Source: Hermodice carunculata
Taxonomy: Eukaryota > Annelida > Polychaeta > Eunicida > Amphinomidae
Length of the DNA stretch: 64,000 nucleotides
Assembly (NCBI GenBank): GCA_964020975.1
Contig: OZ026628.1
Span: 66,796,689-66,860,688, forward strand
Direction: 5' to 3'
This document shows positions 1 through 13,209 of this stretch, one piece after another. Each line of letters opens with the position of its first letter. Within the stretch, counting starts at the first letter, position 1. The notes under the pieces were generated by a model that had not been told where the DNA came from, did not search any database, and was given only the letters and a program-made list of their open reading frames with translations. The translations under genes and the position numbers were made by a program.

Positions 1-801
1 TATGTTGATTTCAAAAAGATCTCCATTATGCCATAGTCTTATACCTTATGAAAATCAATAAAGATGGCAACACCTGCCTGACCCGGTTTCTTATTAGTTC
101 CTTAGAATTAATATAGAGGGCAATTATTCTGTCACTGGTGCCTCGTGTTTGTGAAGTGCTCTTTCTGTGTTTGGAGCTGAATTTAACCATTCTTAAAATA
201 GTGATCATGGCTAGTAAGCTTGGGAATGTTCAATTAGGTTATTGTGCAATTTTTTACCAATACATGACTTGTAAAAGCTCAAAAATGGAAATTTGACTAA
301 AGAGGAATGGATGCCCATTTTCTAGACAATATTGTGTCCTTTAAACGTAGTATGATTGTAAATTGTAGCAGAGATTCTAAAAGATCCAGTATGTTCAATT
401 TGGTATCAGTTTAGTGTTTCTCAAACTTCTTTATTCTGAAACCTCAAGAGAGAAATTTAACTTGATCAGATTATTTTCAGACTGGTACAGAAAAAAATGT
501 AATATTTGTGAAATGTTGGTATACATATGAGTTACTTGTAATAAAAGTCTATTTTTGCTAAATTGACTTTACTTAGTCAAAGTTCACTGGCTAGAAGTGT
601 GTGGAACTTAGCCCTTATACTTTTACCTACCATTGATCTTTTTCCTTAAGACTTACTTTCAGGGTGGTATGATCACTTGGCAGTTACAGCAGCTATTCCT
701 GAACTGAAGATGTTAAGTTTATAAACATCGGTGACATATTTGGGATGTTTTGAACATAGAGACAAAATTGCTTTTTTTTCTGCCATCATGGCGGGTGTGT
801 C

Positions 802-838
<37 letters not shown>

Positions 839-3300
839 ATGTGCATGCGCACTGAGGCATGAAGTATGAACAGCCTTGGTCAAACTGGACAACACATGCA
901 AAGACAGTTCCGCTAGTAGCAGAAATTGTGCAATCACGAAGTTATAACTGAAAAAACCCAGCTCTTGGAGTGACAGATGAGGTCTGTAACAGCGGATTGA
1001 TAACTTAAATATCATTTGTTTGTGAATTCGTTTGATGTGTTCACACCACTCGCGAGATTTGTGTGACATTAGTAGCCATTAGCGTGCCAAGACGGCATCC
1101 AGATTCCAGCACACAGACTACTATAACATCGTCCTATCACTCACTCTGTTCCCTAAAACAAGAGCTGGATTCATATTTTGCTGCTTGGTTCAAGACCCTT
1201 GCTAAAATTTTTTCACGGTAGGTGCGGAGCTGTTGCTACAGATACGATTTTGTTGCTTGGGGACACAAAACGGAATGTGTGATCCCAATTATGAAGCGTG
1301 ATAAAAACTTGTTGTGTAACGTCAGTGGTAAGGTTCCAATGCTATACTAGGCAAATGTATTGTTGCTTTTTTATGCCGTTACCAAAGTGTAATGCCATTC
1401 TTATTGTTTGATAGGTAGCTTTGCATCAGAGCTAAAGAGACATTGAACTAGGGTAACTTGCAAAACAGATGTGCCACAATGTGTGGCCTAAAATTGATTA
1501 CATTTTCATGGACCTGTAGAAAGAAAAGGAATGGTTGCCCAACAATGACATCGTGGGTGAACAAACTTTTCCATCTTTTTTTTTTTCTGAACTCCTTGAC
1601 ATGACATAGCTAGTGAAGAAGGATCGATCAGGGCAGTGTCATTTCTCCCATAGTTACCCACGTAGAAACACAATCTTAACCAACTTATGTGTGGAACGAC
1701 GGAAATAAAATGGAAAACATGTTATTCATTGCTATTTTATTTGTAAGCCAATAAATTACGTAAGATCGAAAGAAGTAAAAATGTTGAAATGTGAACAAAA
1801 TGGAGTCGAAACGGCTGCTGCAATCATGCCAAACCAAGTAGGTTTTTGACAAAAACATAGGATTTCAGGCTTTATGGGAAAAATCCACATGGCCGTGTAA
1901 TGGGAAAAGATATTGACAGCACTAGTCCACTGGCTGAGGGGTCTACCCATGCATCTCAGGTACAGAGAGTTCTCTATGCTAATTTTGACTATGGTCCATT
2001 GGGGCATCATAATCACGAGGGTAGACTTTTCCTACCCCGGCGATAAGGGAGAAAATGGTACTTTTGTAGGACTACCCTAGCTCACATTTTGAAAAAAAAA
2101 TGAATGTTCATATATTGGTCGATTAAGTTGCCATCAAGCAAGCTACAGACATGCAAATCATATTGAGAAGTTACCTATTATATTTGTAAAGTCATTCAAA
2201 CATTAAAGTATCATTTATTTCAGGATAACATAGGTTATTTTCACAAAATAAGACAAAATTGGAGCAAAAATACTTCGAGCTTGCGCAAATTATTCACAGA
2301 AAAATGTCCATATATTCTAGGGGTATTATCTTAGCATAATGTACCAAAATAAGCAACATATATGGACAGTGCACAGTGTTTATGACATTGTCCTGGGATG
2401 TCTGGTTGCTGAATGAGAAACATTTATATTACCTCACCCCCCGCTATTTATAAGTTTTGCGCAAAATCAAGATGAACACAAAGGCATAGCCATTATCATG
2501 GCCATTATCATGGCTATAAGTCCCTAATCTTTAATACCATTATACTTAAATGAAATAGGAGCTGGCACATACAAACAAGTAATTTTTGGAAGATTTAGTG
2601 TTAGATATGTATTATTTAAGGTCAAAATTTACATATTGTTGGAATATAGACGCTGTGATTAAGGTAGTGGTGCTTTCAAATTTGTACGAACTTTATTTGT
2701 GAGAATATTAAATTATTATGAATATGTTGGCCAGAATACTAAGCACAATAAACTGCAGGTAAGCTCAATAAGTATAAGACAAAGTTATTCCTCTTGTGAA
2801 GAAGTAATGTACATGGTGTATGTCAGCTGACGATGAGTGGGGTGTGTACTTAACTTAAAGGAATATTCTTGTGACTATTTGCATGTATGTAAAAGTGGTA
2901 CATCCCAACCCAGATACCAGGAGCCTCGCTGCATGTAGTGGTTCCTCATCATTGTGACTGCTTGCAGATGCCAAAAGATATCTGTAGATGCATATATTTG
3001 CTTGTAGTTGCCTCTAGTTTTCCCGTGTACTTCAGTAAGATGGATGATAAAGGTATTCCACATCAGAGGCCCAGTAGAGAGGAGACTGATAGAGATGAAG
3101 AACTGAATGTTAATATAGCGAAATGCGTTATATTTAATAAAAAGAGATACTCAATTTACAAACCTAATTCTGTGAGCCCGTGTACCGTTTGAACATTATC
3201 AAGTCCGATATTCTAAGAGCAAAGTCCTATTCCATATCATTCACTGAAAAACTGTATTGTTCTAAATCATAATAGCAAATTAATTTGTAAAAGGAACAAA
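1..3300. other. No gene recognised; AT-rich intergenic sequence
   Basis: Short open frames on both strands lack any family motif and have no supporting context. The only structured element seen is a (GT)n tract near 805-838. No LINE or transposase motif was found in the frames inspected. Confidence 0.6.
805..838. repeat. (GT)n microsatellite
   Basis: About 17 GT units, nearly uninterrupted, followed by a short run of GCATGTGCATGC. A simple repeat. Confidence 0.95.
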
Positions 3301-3439
3301 TCATATTCATAAAACTTGAAATTTAGAAGAACGTTTTATGCATTATTAACCTTTATAAAATCGGGTCATCAGCGGGGAACCATCGCAAGAGTTATTTCGG
3401 TGCCATTAATCCCCGGACAAGTCATTCTGCTAGCTGGCG

Positions 3440-3900
3440 GCACCATTTTTGCATTTACAATACAAACATGCCAAGCTGATGTATTACCGCATGTGTGATT
3501 TTTGTACTCATGATATTGAGGATGAGTTACATTTTGTGTTTTCGTGCCCTCTATATAATGACTTGAGAGATACTTTTGTACGAAGCATTATATTATGCTA
3601 TCCGGATTTCTCTCAGCTTCCCGATGTACAGAAACTTAAATACGTAATGGAAAAATAATATCTTCTTATTCGGTAAATTTATTGAAAATTGTTGGAGTCG
3701 AAGGTCAGAAACTCTTTGTAAACCAAATTGATGTGTATACATTTTTGTATACGATATTATCCCTGTTTTGATATTGTGTTGCACATATTTATTATTTATG
3801 TTCTTTAAAACTGACTTATAAGCCCAAATGGCGGGGTTTTTAAAATATTCTTTATAAAAATACAAAAATGATTGTGACTATGTATAGTGCAAGTCAGTAT
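3440..3900 (+). pseudogene. LINE (non-LTR retrotransposon) C-terminal end and 3' tail
   Basis: The frame at 3449-3658 contains a C-x2-C...H-x4-C zinc-knuckle pattern (CDFCTHDIEDELHFVFSCPL) followed by YNDLR. This pattern is typical of the region after the reverse transcriptase in many non-LTR retrotransposons. A neighbouring frame past 3650 still reads like the family's hydrophobic tail, so at least one frameshift is present. No reverse transcriptase core is visible upstream, so the copy looks 5'-truncated. An A-rich stretch with AATAAA-like words follows around 3900-3930. The family assignment (jockey/CR1-like) is by motif only. Confidence 0.6.
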
Positions 3901-4421
3901 AATAAAGATATATACATTACGGAATAAAGCAAATATGATGCATCTTTGTCAATAGGCCTACTTAAAAATGTAGCCCACATTACATAAATATAAATAATAA
4001 AACTACACCTAACATTTGTTTAGGCCTACCAAAATTGAATCATAAAATAATAAACCCCACACTTACCTACAGCGCTTGGTCTTACAACAGACCCAACTAG
4101 GCCTACCTGATGGAGTGATCAAATCAAATAGATTACACCAGTTCTTCAACTTCAAGAAAAGCGCAAATGTAACGACGTGATGTAAAGAGTCACCTTATTA
4201 ATTGCGTCTCACATGAAAACTGGTCAGATCAACGTTGTCCTACTTTCAGTAATAAAAATAAGCCTATTAATTATAAACTCGCTGCATTTCACAGTCAATG
4301 CAATCAATATTAATGACTAGTTTTATATTTATAACTCATAAATTACATCACATAAAATGAAAATGTTTTGAAATTTCAAAGTTTAAAGAACAAAATGAAT
4401 TTAATAAACGGGTCATCAGTC

Positions 4422-4788
4422 ATCAATGCCAGCAGCATACAACACAATAGCCACCAAGTTCAGAGAATTGCCGCAACCGTGTTGCTGAAGCTGCAGATAT
4501 TAGAAATGACATTGTTAACAAACGATTAAATGAAGTAGATGGTAATGCATTTGTTTATCATGTAAGCAACACTTGCTACAAAAAGTATACTCTTCAAAAG
4601 ACGCTTGACCAGCTATCTAAGCAGATCAATGCCAACAGCATACAGCACAGAAGCCAACAAGTTCAGAGAATTGCCTCAACCGTGTTGCTGAAGCTGCAGA
4701 TATTAGAAATGACATTGTTAACAAACGATTAAATGAAGTAGATGGTAATGCATTTGTTTATCATGTAAGCAACACTTGCTACAAAAAG
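4422..4788 (+). repeat. Tandem duplication, period 203 bp, with a coding-like piece
   Basis: Bases 4422-4585 recur at 4625-4788 with only a few substitutions; the ~39 bases between the copies are not repeated. In the first copy a frame reads AEAADIRNDIVNKRLNEVD, then YHVSNTCYKKYT. The pattern (helical ARN-D stretch, then YH-x-C-x-x-x-YT) resembles a domain I associate with large, repetitive, poorly characterised invertebrate protein families. The frame is not open across the duplication, so I treat it as a gene or transposon fragment rather than a gene. Confidence 0.7.
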
Positions 4789-6720
4789 ATTTGGGACTTA
4801 TTCCTAAGGCAAGATGGGCTGAAGACAGGAGCAAGATCGATAGTTCTGAACATCCCGCAGTTAACAAAGAACTCTGTTCTAAAGAACTGTAGTCTATGTT
4901 GCATGCAATTGGAATAAACGCCCAAATGATGATGGATGAGTTATTTGCATAACGTTAGCATTAAATCACTAGACAAGCAGCTTCGCATTCTACCAAAAGC
5001 TGCAATGTTTGTATTTACGTTATAAGTGTTGTAATCAGTCAGCCAGATGAAATTGAGAAAATTGTATAAGACCAAGGCATTTGAAATTTTGTACTTGTTC
5101 AATAATCATGTCGTTGAACCTAATTTCAACCGTGCATTAATGTTTCACGTGAAATGGGGTCCCAAAGAGCATGAATTTAGTTTTGTTAGCATCCAGAGTC
5201 AACTTGTTCATTCCAAGTCGCTCAAAGACCAGAACAATTGAATTCTTCATGACACTTCCAATTTCGGAAATGTTCTTTGCTGAAAAGTAGAGAGCAACAC
5301 ATCTGCTTTAACTGAAATACTAAACTTGGTAACAGCAGTGGATAAGTCATTAATGTAGAGGAAAAGTAAGCACAGACCAAAAAATGACTGCTTGGAACTC
5401 CGGAGGTGATGTTTGGTGGTTGAGATATTTTGTTATCTGTGACAGCAAATTGCTTTCGATTTGACCAACATTACCCGACCTAGTCATACTCCACATTGGA
5501 TATACTGGAGCTCTAAAGGGGCCGTATGTAAAGCTCAGCATGATAGCATTGCGTATCTTATTCCACTCTCCTTTCTTAAATATTGCTGTTTGTGCCCCAA
5601 AGCCATACATTTTCTTTTAGATATTAATCTGTATTTCTATTATGCGAAGAAAAATGATAATTTTCTCGTTATTTGAGATGATAGACAACATAAATCAAAG
5701 GGTCCACTTCAGAGGTTTTTCTGGGCATACAAACCATGATAACATAAAATCTTTAACTTTGGTATAAAAAAGCTTTTATGTAATGTCTAGGAACGGTTTT
5801 TCTTTTTTTCTTTAAAAGTAAAAGCCACATTTTTTATTGTTAAAGTGGCACTGTTTCAGTCTTTCACTTTGCATAATTCAACCTCCCCAAAAACCTACAC
5901 AAAATAAAAAAAATCTAAAAATGCAGCGTAACCGTTCCTAGGCCAAAATATCCATTTCTATTTCATAAAAATCAGGTAAACCGTTTACAAGCAATATCTT
6001 GAAAATCTCTGAGAAGTTGGACGAAAATTAAAATTATGAGAAAATGCAATTTAGGTCTAATTGGCTCTTTGGGAGCAGTGAACTGGCTATATTGGAAAGT
6101 GCACTTACTTTCTCTGATGGATGCTTATCTTGTGAGCAGTACTCTTATGATACTATACTTTTGATGACTTGGCATTAAAATATACCTTTTAATGTATGTT
6201 TAAAAAGGAATTTTTGAACTTTTCCTAGGAGATCACAAAGATGTGGTTTCCTAATAGCTGGTTTCAGTTGCTAAAATAAGAGATTCGGAGTGCCCATTGT
6301 TCTCTCCCTAGCCCACTGGTCCATTGTTCTCTCCCTAACCCACTGGCCCATTGTCCTCCTCAAGCAGTGAGCAGCTTTATCACTTCCCATTGCTTAGCAG
6401 AATCAAGTCTGACTGACAGCTCATTTACATTTTGTTGTAAATACAAAACCCCTGTGGGTGTTTGGCCAAAAATCATGACTTGTTTAGCTCCAAAATTCTC
6501 ATAAAAATTAACAGTTTTCAAACTCAACATTTGGCCATATTATAGATTGGTTCCTAATCTTCCTTATTCTGCAAAAAACCTACAAAAATCTTGATTTTCT
6601 AAAATTTATACTGCCAAATTGCGTTATATATTGGCACCTCAATTCACCTTCCGTTTTAAATCGTTATTGTCATATGATTATTAACGATCTTTCTATGTAT
6701 ATCAAATGATGCAGCACAAA
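4789..6720. other. No gene recognised
   Basis: Short frames at 5047-5241 and 5461-5676 have no recognisable motif. The first may continue the decayed coding fragment of the tandem duplication just upstream, but no family signature supports this. Around 6300-6350 a short phrase (about CCCATTGTTCTCTCCCTA) is repeated two to three times with a period near 30 bp. Confidence 0.45.
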
Positions 6721-6729
6721 AACTAACTT

Positions 6730-8200
6730 CGAAAGGGCCTAAATTGGCAACAAAAAATTGGTTTGAGTCAACACCAGAAAATGATTATGGAAGCTGTCAA
6801 AGCGTTCGCCAGAAAATGGACAAAGAAGGATACATATGAAATTTCTATCTTCGATAAATGGAGCAATGAAATAAGACACATCGATGCAACATAAGCACAA
6901 TATTATACAAAGCAACCAACCACCAGATCCTATTCTGACAAATCCATAACTAGCTCAGTGCTTGCATGATAAATATATTTTTGCACCTGCTGATAAAACA
7001 TGCAATGATGCTTTTGTCATATGCAAAAGTTGTATTTTTAGGTTTTCATTCATGGATAAGGCCTGATGACCAACTCAAGTTCTCCGACACAAACAATTAA
7101 TGAAGCATTGGATATTAATTGAATCAAACATCAACATTTTTTATCTTTATTCGATCTTACATTTTCTGATGTGCATAGCGATTTAACCAAAATTCACCCA
7201 CTTCCAAATCTGCAGACACCCCTTCATAAGTTCTGATTCGTGGCAGGTTCCAAATTTTGCAACCAACACTAAAAGATTGTCAGTTCCGTCATTTAAAAGG
7301 TTAATGAAGGTACAGAATTTTTGGTTCAATTGCTGTGGTCAGATGGATGCATGTTCCGGTCTTAACAGGTTTTCAGATTTTATGTAATTGAAACATGCTG
7401 TTGAATCGTATTGGTAATCATTTACATTTTAAACAAGTTTATTTTGAGACATCTTCACTTTTAATACAACTATTCCTCATGCTGATTTGAAAGAATGTAT
7501 CAAGTATCTCATATACAAAACATATTAGAAAAAAACTTCTTTTGAAGGAACACTTTTTAAAAATGATATGGAGGATGGCCAATCTACATTTGAATATGAT
7601 CAGTTTGTTGAGTAGTTGAACCATTTGATTGATAGCATGTATGTCAATTTTGGAGACTGTATTTTCAAACGGACAATTGGTATTCCAATGGGTGCTGATT
7701 GTGCACCTCTTTTGGCCAACTTAAATTTATTTTACTATGAGGATTCATTTCTTGTAAAACTGTTAAAAGAAATGGAATTTCATCATGTTTTAAGTTGGCA
7801 TTAAGATATACTAATGATCTGTTAATCATCAAGGAGAAATACTTTCAAGAATATATATTTCACAAATATACCCTGATGATATACAAAAAAAGCAAACAGG
7901 AGAAAATGACAAAAAGATGTTTAATGATAATATTGAAGTTTAAATTATATGACATATGGGATGATTTTTATTTTAACATAGTAAATTGCCCTCATATGTA
8001 CAGTAACATTCCACTCAGGGCAGTTTCTGGTGTTAATGTGTCAATGTTATTCCCCTTTACGAGAGTATGCACTGATTTTGACAACTTTGACTCCTGTCAT
8101 TTACAGCTACTTCAAAAACGTGTGAAACATGGATATCCGAACCGTCAAACTGTAACCTATATATTATACAATGCATGTATGAGAAAAGATGTTTCTTAAA
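6730..8200 (+). pseudogene. Penelope-like element reverse transcriptase, decayed
   Basis: Reverse transcriptase debris reads left to right in shifting frames. Near 7440-7500 is a piece matching the family's 'TTIPHADLKE' block. At 7616-7804 is the block GIPMGADCAPLLANL followed by YYEDSF, which aligns with the GxxMGTxxAPxxANLF motif of Penelope-like reverse transcriptases. Next comes RYTNDLLIIKEKYFQEYI (the YxDD position reads YTND), then KFKLYDIWDDFYFNIVNCPHMYSNIP at 7930-8020. An upstream piece near 6760-6890 reads as the region before the fingers. No GIY-YIG endonuclease was recognised after 8200. Several frame breaks make it non-functional. Assignment to Penelope-like rather than another reverse transcriptase class rests on motif memory. 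Confidence 0.65.
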
Positions 8201-8629
8201 GTTGACAGTTGCTGGCAACAAATCGATATAAACCATTACTTTCTTTCGTTGGTACATGTCTTAACTCAAGAGAGATTTTTTCCTCCATACTTAATATTTC
8301 GTACTCGTTTACTGATGTATAACTATCATAAAGTTGTTGGTATGCCTGCCTTGAACCATTGGATTTGACCTTGGTTGTTGGTGAGTGAATGGGTTTTGAT
8401 CACGGTGTTCTTTTCTAATGGGATTTTCGGTACAGCTCCGCTAACATTGTTCAAATCTGTTGTCTGCTTTTATTTTTCATCATAGTCTTTATTTCTACAT
8501 TTTAAACATTATGTCTTATCCTCTTTAGATGTTCAGTAAATGATCTATTGATAGATATCTATTCAAGTCTTGCTGTTGTATCTGGTGATGTTCATTTTGT
8601 TGGACTTGTGGAGATTTTGGCGGTTTTCG

Positions 8630-10100
8630 ACTTTGATATTTGATGATGATGTTGACAAGTAATGGTCTCATGATGATTTAGTTTGTGAAGCAGGATAGGA
8701 TGGTTCAGGGTGTTTCATGCTTCTTTCAAATCCAGAAGGAGAACTCCACAAACAACAGCCCCAGTCATTTTTGCAAATTGCCTACAAAATGAGCAAGGAC
8801 ATTGCAGCAGAGTGTCTTTCTTGAAACCTGAATGTGACTCATAAATAAGGTTATGACTCCATAAGAAAGTACAAATAAAAAAGATCTTGTACTGCACGTT
8901 CAATAATTTTCAGTAATACTGGTAAAACTGAACTTGGACGGTAGTTGCTTATGTCATAGTGTTGACCGTCCCTTTAAATGGGATTGATTTTAGTCATCTT
9001 ATCAGGGACTATGGTGGCACCAAGTTATTAGTTAAAAATATGGGTTATGGGCATGGAAAAACAATAAACCCACCTCTGCTTTTAATAACCATGACATGAG
9101 GCCTGTTTTTTAAACAATAGATAGATGTTTTAACTGTTTGAGGCAAAATCTCCAGAGATAGGGCAAAAGTTGAAAGTGGCCTCGGATTTGCTTCCAATGT
9201 TTAGATTTGTATTGTTTGGGGGCATTGGAAGCTAACAGATCACCAAAACTTGCAAAGAAGCTCTTGAATGTTTCTGGTGATACCTCAGCATGGGTAAATT
9301 TTGTATCAGTTTATACCGGCATGTCCAAAAATTAAAAAACTTAAGAGCCTTCCATGGGATAATATTCTTAATAACTTTCTATTGGTCTTTATTATTTTTA
9401 CCTCTGTTGCTTATTGCATCTTTTAGACATTCTGTTTTAGGTGGCACAGTCATTTGGCTGTCCAGAGACTTCTGCTTTACATCTCAGAAGGTTCTTGTCT
9501 TAACAGATGCACCTTAATTCAATAGTGACTCATGGTGCATCACTTTCTCATATTTTGATACTTACAGTATGAGCATGTTCATCACAGATCGTTAACAGCA
9601 CATTGATAAAAATATCCAAATTATTTTAACAACCTCAGTTCATCTGAAACAGGTGTTTGGTCTTAGTTTGCTGCCATTATCAAAAGCAGTCACAATGAAA
9701 TGACTGTAGCTCTGGCTTGAATAATTTTTAATTTTCTTTTTGCCTTTGACACATTTCTAGATCAATAAGTGAGTGAGTGGTCACTTATACCACATCTTAT
9801 TACACCAGCGTGGTGTATCATAGTAGCAAATTTGTAAACATGAAGCCAATTATAGTCTTAGAATGTGTAGTAGCCCTGGTTGGCTCACTTATGAGTTGGT
9901 AAAATAACACATTTTTTACAAGTCTAGACTAAAGCACACAGGCAGTGCAGTGTCTTTATAATATCTGTGCTCTATGTTGAAATCACCAAGGATGCTAGTC
10001 TAGCCAAATGGATCGAAATGATCAATAGCACTCCCCCAATTCCCGAACACTGTCTATATGGAAGACTGTGGGCTGCTGTGTATTCGGCATAGCGAGAAAG
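8630..10100 (-). pseudogene. LINE with endonuclease and reverse transcriptase regions, 3'-truncated and decayed
   Basis: Read on the minus strand, the order is that of a jockey/CR1-type non-LTR retrotransposon. An endonuclease GDFN motif (ILGDFNIEH) lies near 9990, followed by GISDHSLTY near 9800 (the SDH endonuclease motif). A connector near 9500 reads SGQPNDCAT. The start of the reverse transcriptase is at 8715-9040: VPDKMTKINPI, then SHNLIYESHSGFKK and VLLLDLKEA (the catalytic-motif-A position), then LNHPILLHKL. It stops before the YxDD block, close to the plus-strand Penelope-like remnant. Multiple stops and frameshifts are present. Motif order and spacing make the call firm; the clade is uncertain. 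Confidence 0.75.
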
Positions 10101-12790
10101 GGTTGGATTTGGGTATTTTAAGCAAGATAGACAGGACATGCAAAGAGGATTAAGGTGTAAAATCCTAGCCAGGTCCCATTTGTCATATGCAAACTTATGA
10201 TAAATGTCAAACAGAAGCCTGCTTCTTTTTTATGTAAATGGGCGTGTCTGACCAGCTGGTAACTGGGACCGAAACATCAGAATCATGGTGACTATTTCTA
10301 AGGCATTTTTCAAATATAACTCGTATATACAGTGCTTTGTACAACAATATGATTCTGAGCTGGTCCAGTTTTGTGTATAGACGGAAAATATCATAGTGGC
10401 TGATTTTAATCCCGCCTATGTTTGTTAGCTCTTCAAATAAGTCATGGGGAGGGGGGGGGGGCAGAACTTCGTGTGCCGAAAGAGAATATTAATCAGTTGA
10501 TCAGCATTTTCTCCTGGCCGATGATCTTATCTTGTTGCATTCAAGTAGATTGTTTAAAAAACTATCAATGAAACTGAATGAGTGTAGTGGACCTGTCGAC
10601 TAAATCCACTGAATATTATTCTAAAAATTTGTTTTGTTGCGTTGGGCTATACATTTCGTTCACAGGTAAGTCTACATATTTTTGTGGCACTTTCTGCTTA
10701 TTTTAAAAAAGAAAGGCTTAAACATCAAGATGATAAATGTGTCCACAGTTAAAGCTCTCCAGAGCCTTCCACCTTACAACGCAGGATGCGTGTTTTATTT
10801 GAATGTGCGCAATTGTTGACACCAGGATTGCACGAGGCGAGAACACCTGACTCTGCAAGAAGTAGGATACCCAGCTGTGGCAGTAATCGTGCTACATTTT
10901 AGTTCACAGGCGGCTGGAAGAGGGTAGAGAAATGATGATTTATTGCTTGTATTGATTTTCATATCATCACAATGCATTTGTACAACTGCAAGGTACCATG
11001 CTGCTCTGTAGACACCACTCAATACGCCAACAAAAGGAAATATCCCTGGCTGGAGGGGGGGGGGGCTACTTTTCATAGTTTCATAGGACAAGCAGCACAG
11101 GAAATAATGGTTGAATGTGGTCAAGCGACTTGCGGATTGGCAGCCGTCCAATTTGATAGAATCTAGTCCAGGTATTTTGTTGGAGGTAGTGGTCCAATAC
11201 TACAATATTCCGTGCCAAAAGCTACTCCCCTAGAATAATTGGAGATGACCGGCAACACCACAGACGTCTAACTGATGGCAGAAGAGATGTCTGAGGTGCG
11301 AGATAGCATGTCATACCACATACAACAGCAGCCAAGCGTAACCATGTGCTAAGGCAAAGGCACAATCATCAGGTCTCACCTTGGGCATTTTGGAGTTGTA
11401 TTTTGTACTGGCGGTATTCACATATTTTTTTTTTCATGTAGGCTTTGTTCAAACATTCATGTCCCAGTATTATTTGGATCATACATTTTTCATTAATTTT
11501 CATTCATTTTTGCTGTAAAATCTGTACTAAATCATCGTTAATATCGCGTGGCAAATTGCTTTGTAAAGCCACAGCGACACTATTTTGACCACTAGACGTT
11601 AATTATTCAAGAGATCGGGCCTCGATTTTTTCGCTAGTTTTATGGTTTTTCATTCGTTTTCAGTATTATCATCTTCTGCAAAGAGTGTTACTAAGGTTGC
11701 TTTGAATGATGGTAATTTACTTTGCTCGAGGATAAGGCAAAAATGCTCAGTGGATGATGATACTGTGGATTCCTAATTTCAAACGTTTGGTTTTTTAAAT
11801 TTCCGATATTTGCCTCTTAATGTATATACTCCCTTGATAACTATGTAAGTCAATATGTACTGCAACAATATTTTCATATTTTGATATTTTCAATTTCTCA
11901 AAATTCATGTGCAAGGGTCATTCAAAACTTGATGGCAATATACATCATTGAAGTTTGTACCTAGTTTGCAAAAATAGTTTTGGGTCAGTGATTTCTGGGT
12001 TTCTTTCAATTTAATTTTATTTATTCATTTATTTCATAGAATTAATTTCATATTTTTGCTTACCTGTTAGAATTTTTCTGATTGTCGTGATTCTAATTGC
12101 CGAACAATTACATAGACAAAAGTGTGGCGACCCATAGACCTAATTATTTTTTGAACATGTGGTGTTGCATTCGTTTTCTATTTTTTAAGAAGATGGCTCT
12201 CTTCTCCTGATGTCTCCCAAACTGTTTTCATCCTCTTCAAGCGTACTGGGAATGTACCTCGACTTAATCCCCACCAGACTTTATTTAAGAACACTCGGGA
12301 ATTGTCTCAGTGAAAACTAAAATTACCTTTAATTCTGAGGTCCACAAGACCTTTTCATTCTGTGCACGTAAGTCAGCTGAGTACGTGACTGCCACAGTGC
12401 TTTTGTAGTTATTGGCACACTGATGTTACTGCTCTCATAAGTTATACCGCTTTCGCTTATTTACTAGCATCAACAATAGTATGCTCTCGGTAGTATACAA
12501 ATGCTATTTTTGCAAAAGTCACCTGATAATTGTAAGAATAGACAGGCTATATGGGGATCGGTATTTGTATTGCAGCAGTTACTAAACTGGTATTGTGGCT
12601 CATTTTTCTATCCGTTTTCCCAGGTTAATGCTTTAAACCAAAATCTCTACCTTCCTTAAATTACTAATAGGACAAACAGAGCAGGTATCTGAAAACGGGA
12701 AGACATCCTGTTACAGCTGTAAAGCATCTGGTTATTTCAAGGCAAAATAGCCTGGTAGCTGAAAGGTTGAATTCATCAGCATATTCGCCG
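10101..12790. other. No gene recognised; poly-G runs and AT-rich sequence
   Basis: G runs occur at about 10447-10461 and 11056-11066. Open frames here, including a 118-codon minus frame at 10795-11151, carry no family motif and look like chance. From 11400 on the sequence is AT-rich without structure that I can name. Confidence 0.5.
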
Positions 12791-12792
12791 CC

Positions 12793-12818
12793 TCTCATCT
12801 CTCTCTCCCTGTCTCTCT

Positions 12819-12907
<89 letters not shown>

Positions 12908-12913
12908 TATATC
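12793..12913. repeat. (CT)n then (AT)n compound microsatellite
   Basis: A CT-rich stretch (12793-12819) runs directly into about 90 bases of uninterrupted (AT)n. It produces spurious YI/IY open frames on both strands. Confidence 0.95.
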
Positions 12914-13039
12914 TACAGAAGCCCCAAACATAGCGTGAAATTGGCCTCACTATATCAAGCATATGTATGATTAAGAATAAATGGAAGGGCACGGGGCATC
13001 TGTGGTGACGCGGGGATAACGTAACGTTGGTGGGAGGTC

Positions 13040-13200
13040 TAAGGGCCCTAACACATTGGAATTTGCGCCGGCCGGCCGAGTACTTGTCGGCCGGCACAAG
13101 CTTTTGTCGCCTCGTACGAATTAAACACACACAGGCTTGTAGCGGCGATGGAACAGATTAGCGAGATTGAACATACTGACATTCAACCGACCGGACTATT
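13040..13200 (+). mobile_element. Possible PIF/Harbinger-type DNA transposon left end (fragment)
   Basis: After TAA at 13040-13042 the sequence begins GGGCCCTAACACATTGG and leads into a GC-rich block with inverted GCCGGCCG/CGGCCGGC arms at 13067-13078 and 13088-13095. A 3-base TAA/TTA target site followed by G/C-rich termini is typical of Harbinger-type elements. A short frame from the ATG near 13150 runs to about 13205, where a LINE fragment takes over. No matching right end was found, so this is a truncated candidate only. Confidence 0.3.
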
Positions 13201-13209
13201 AATAATATC

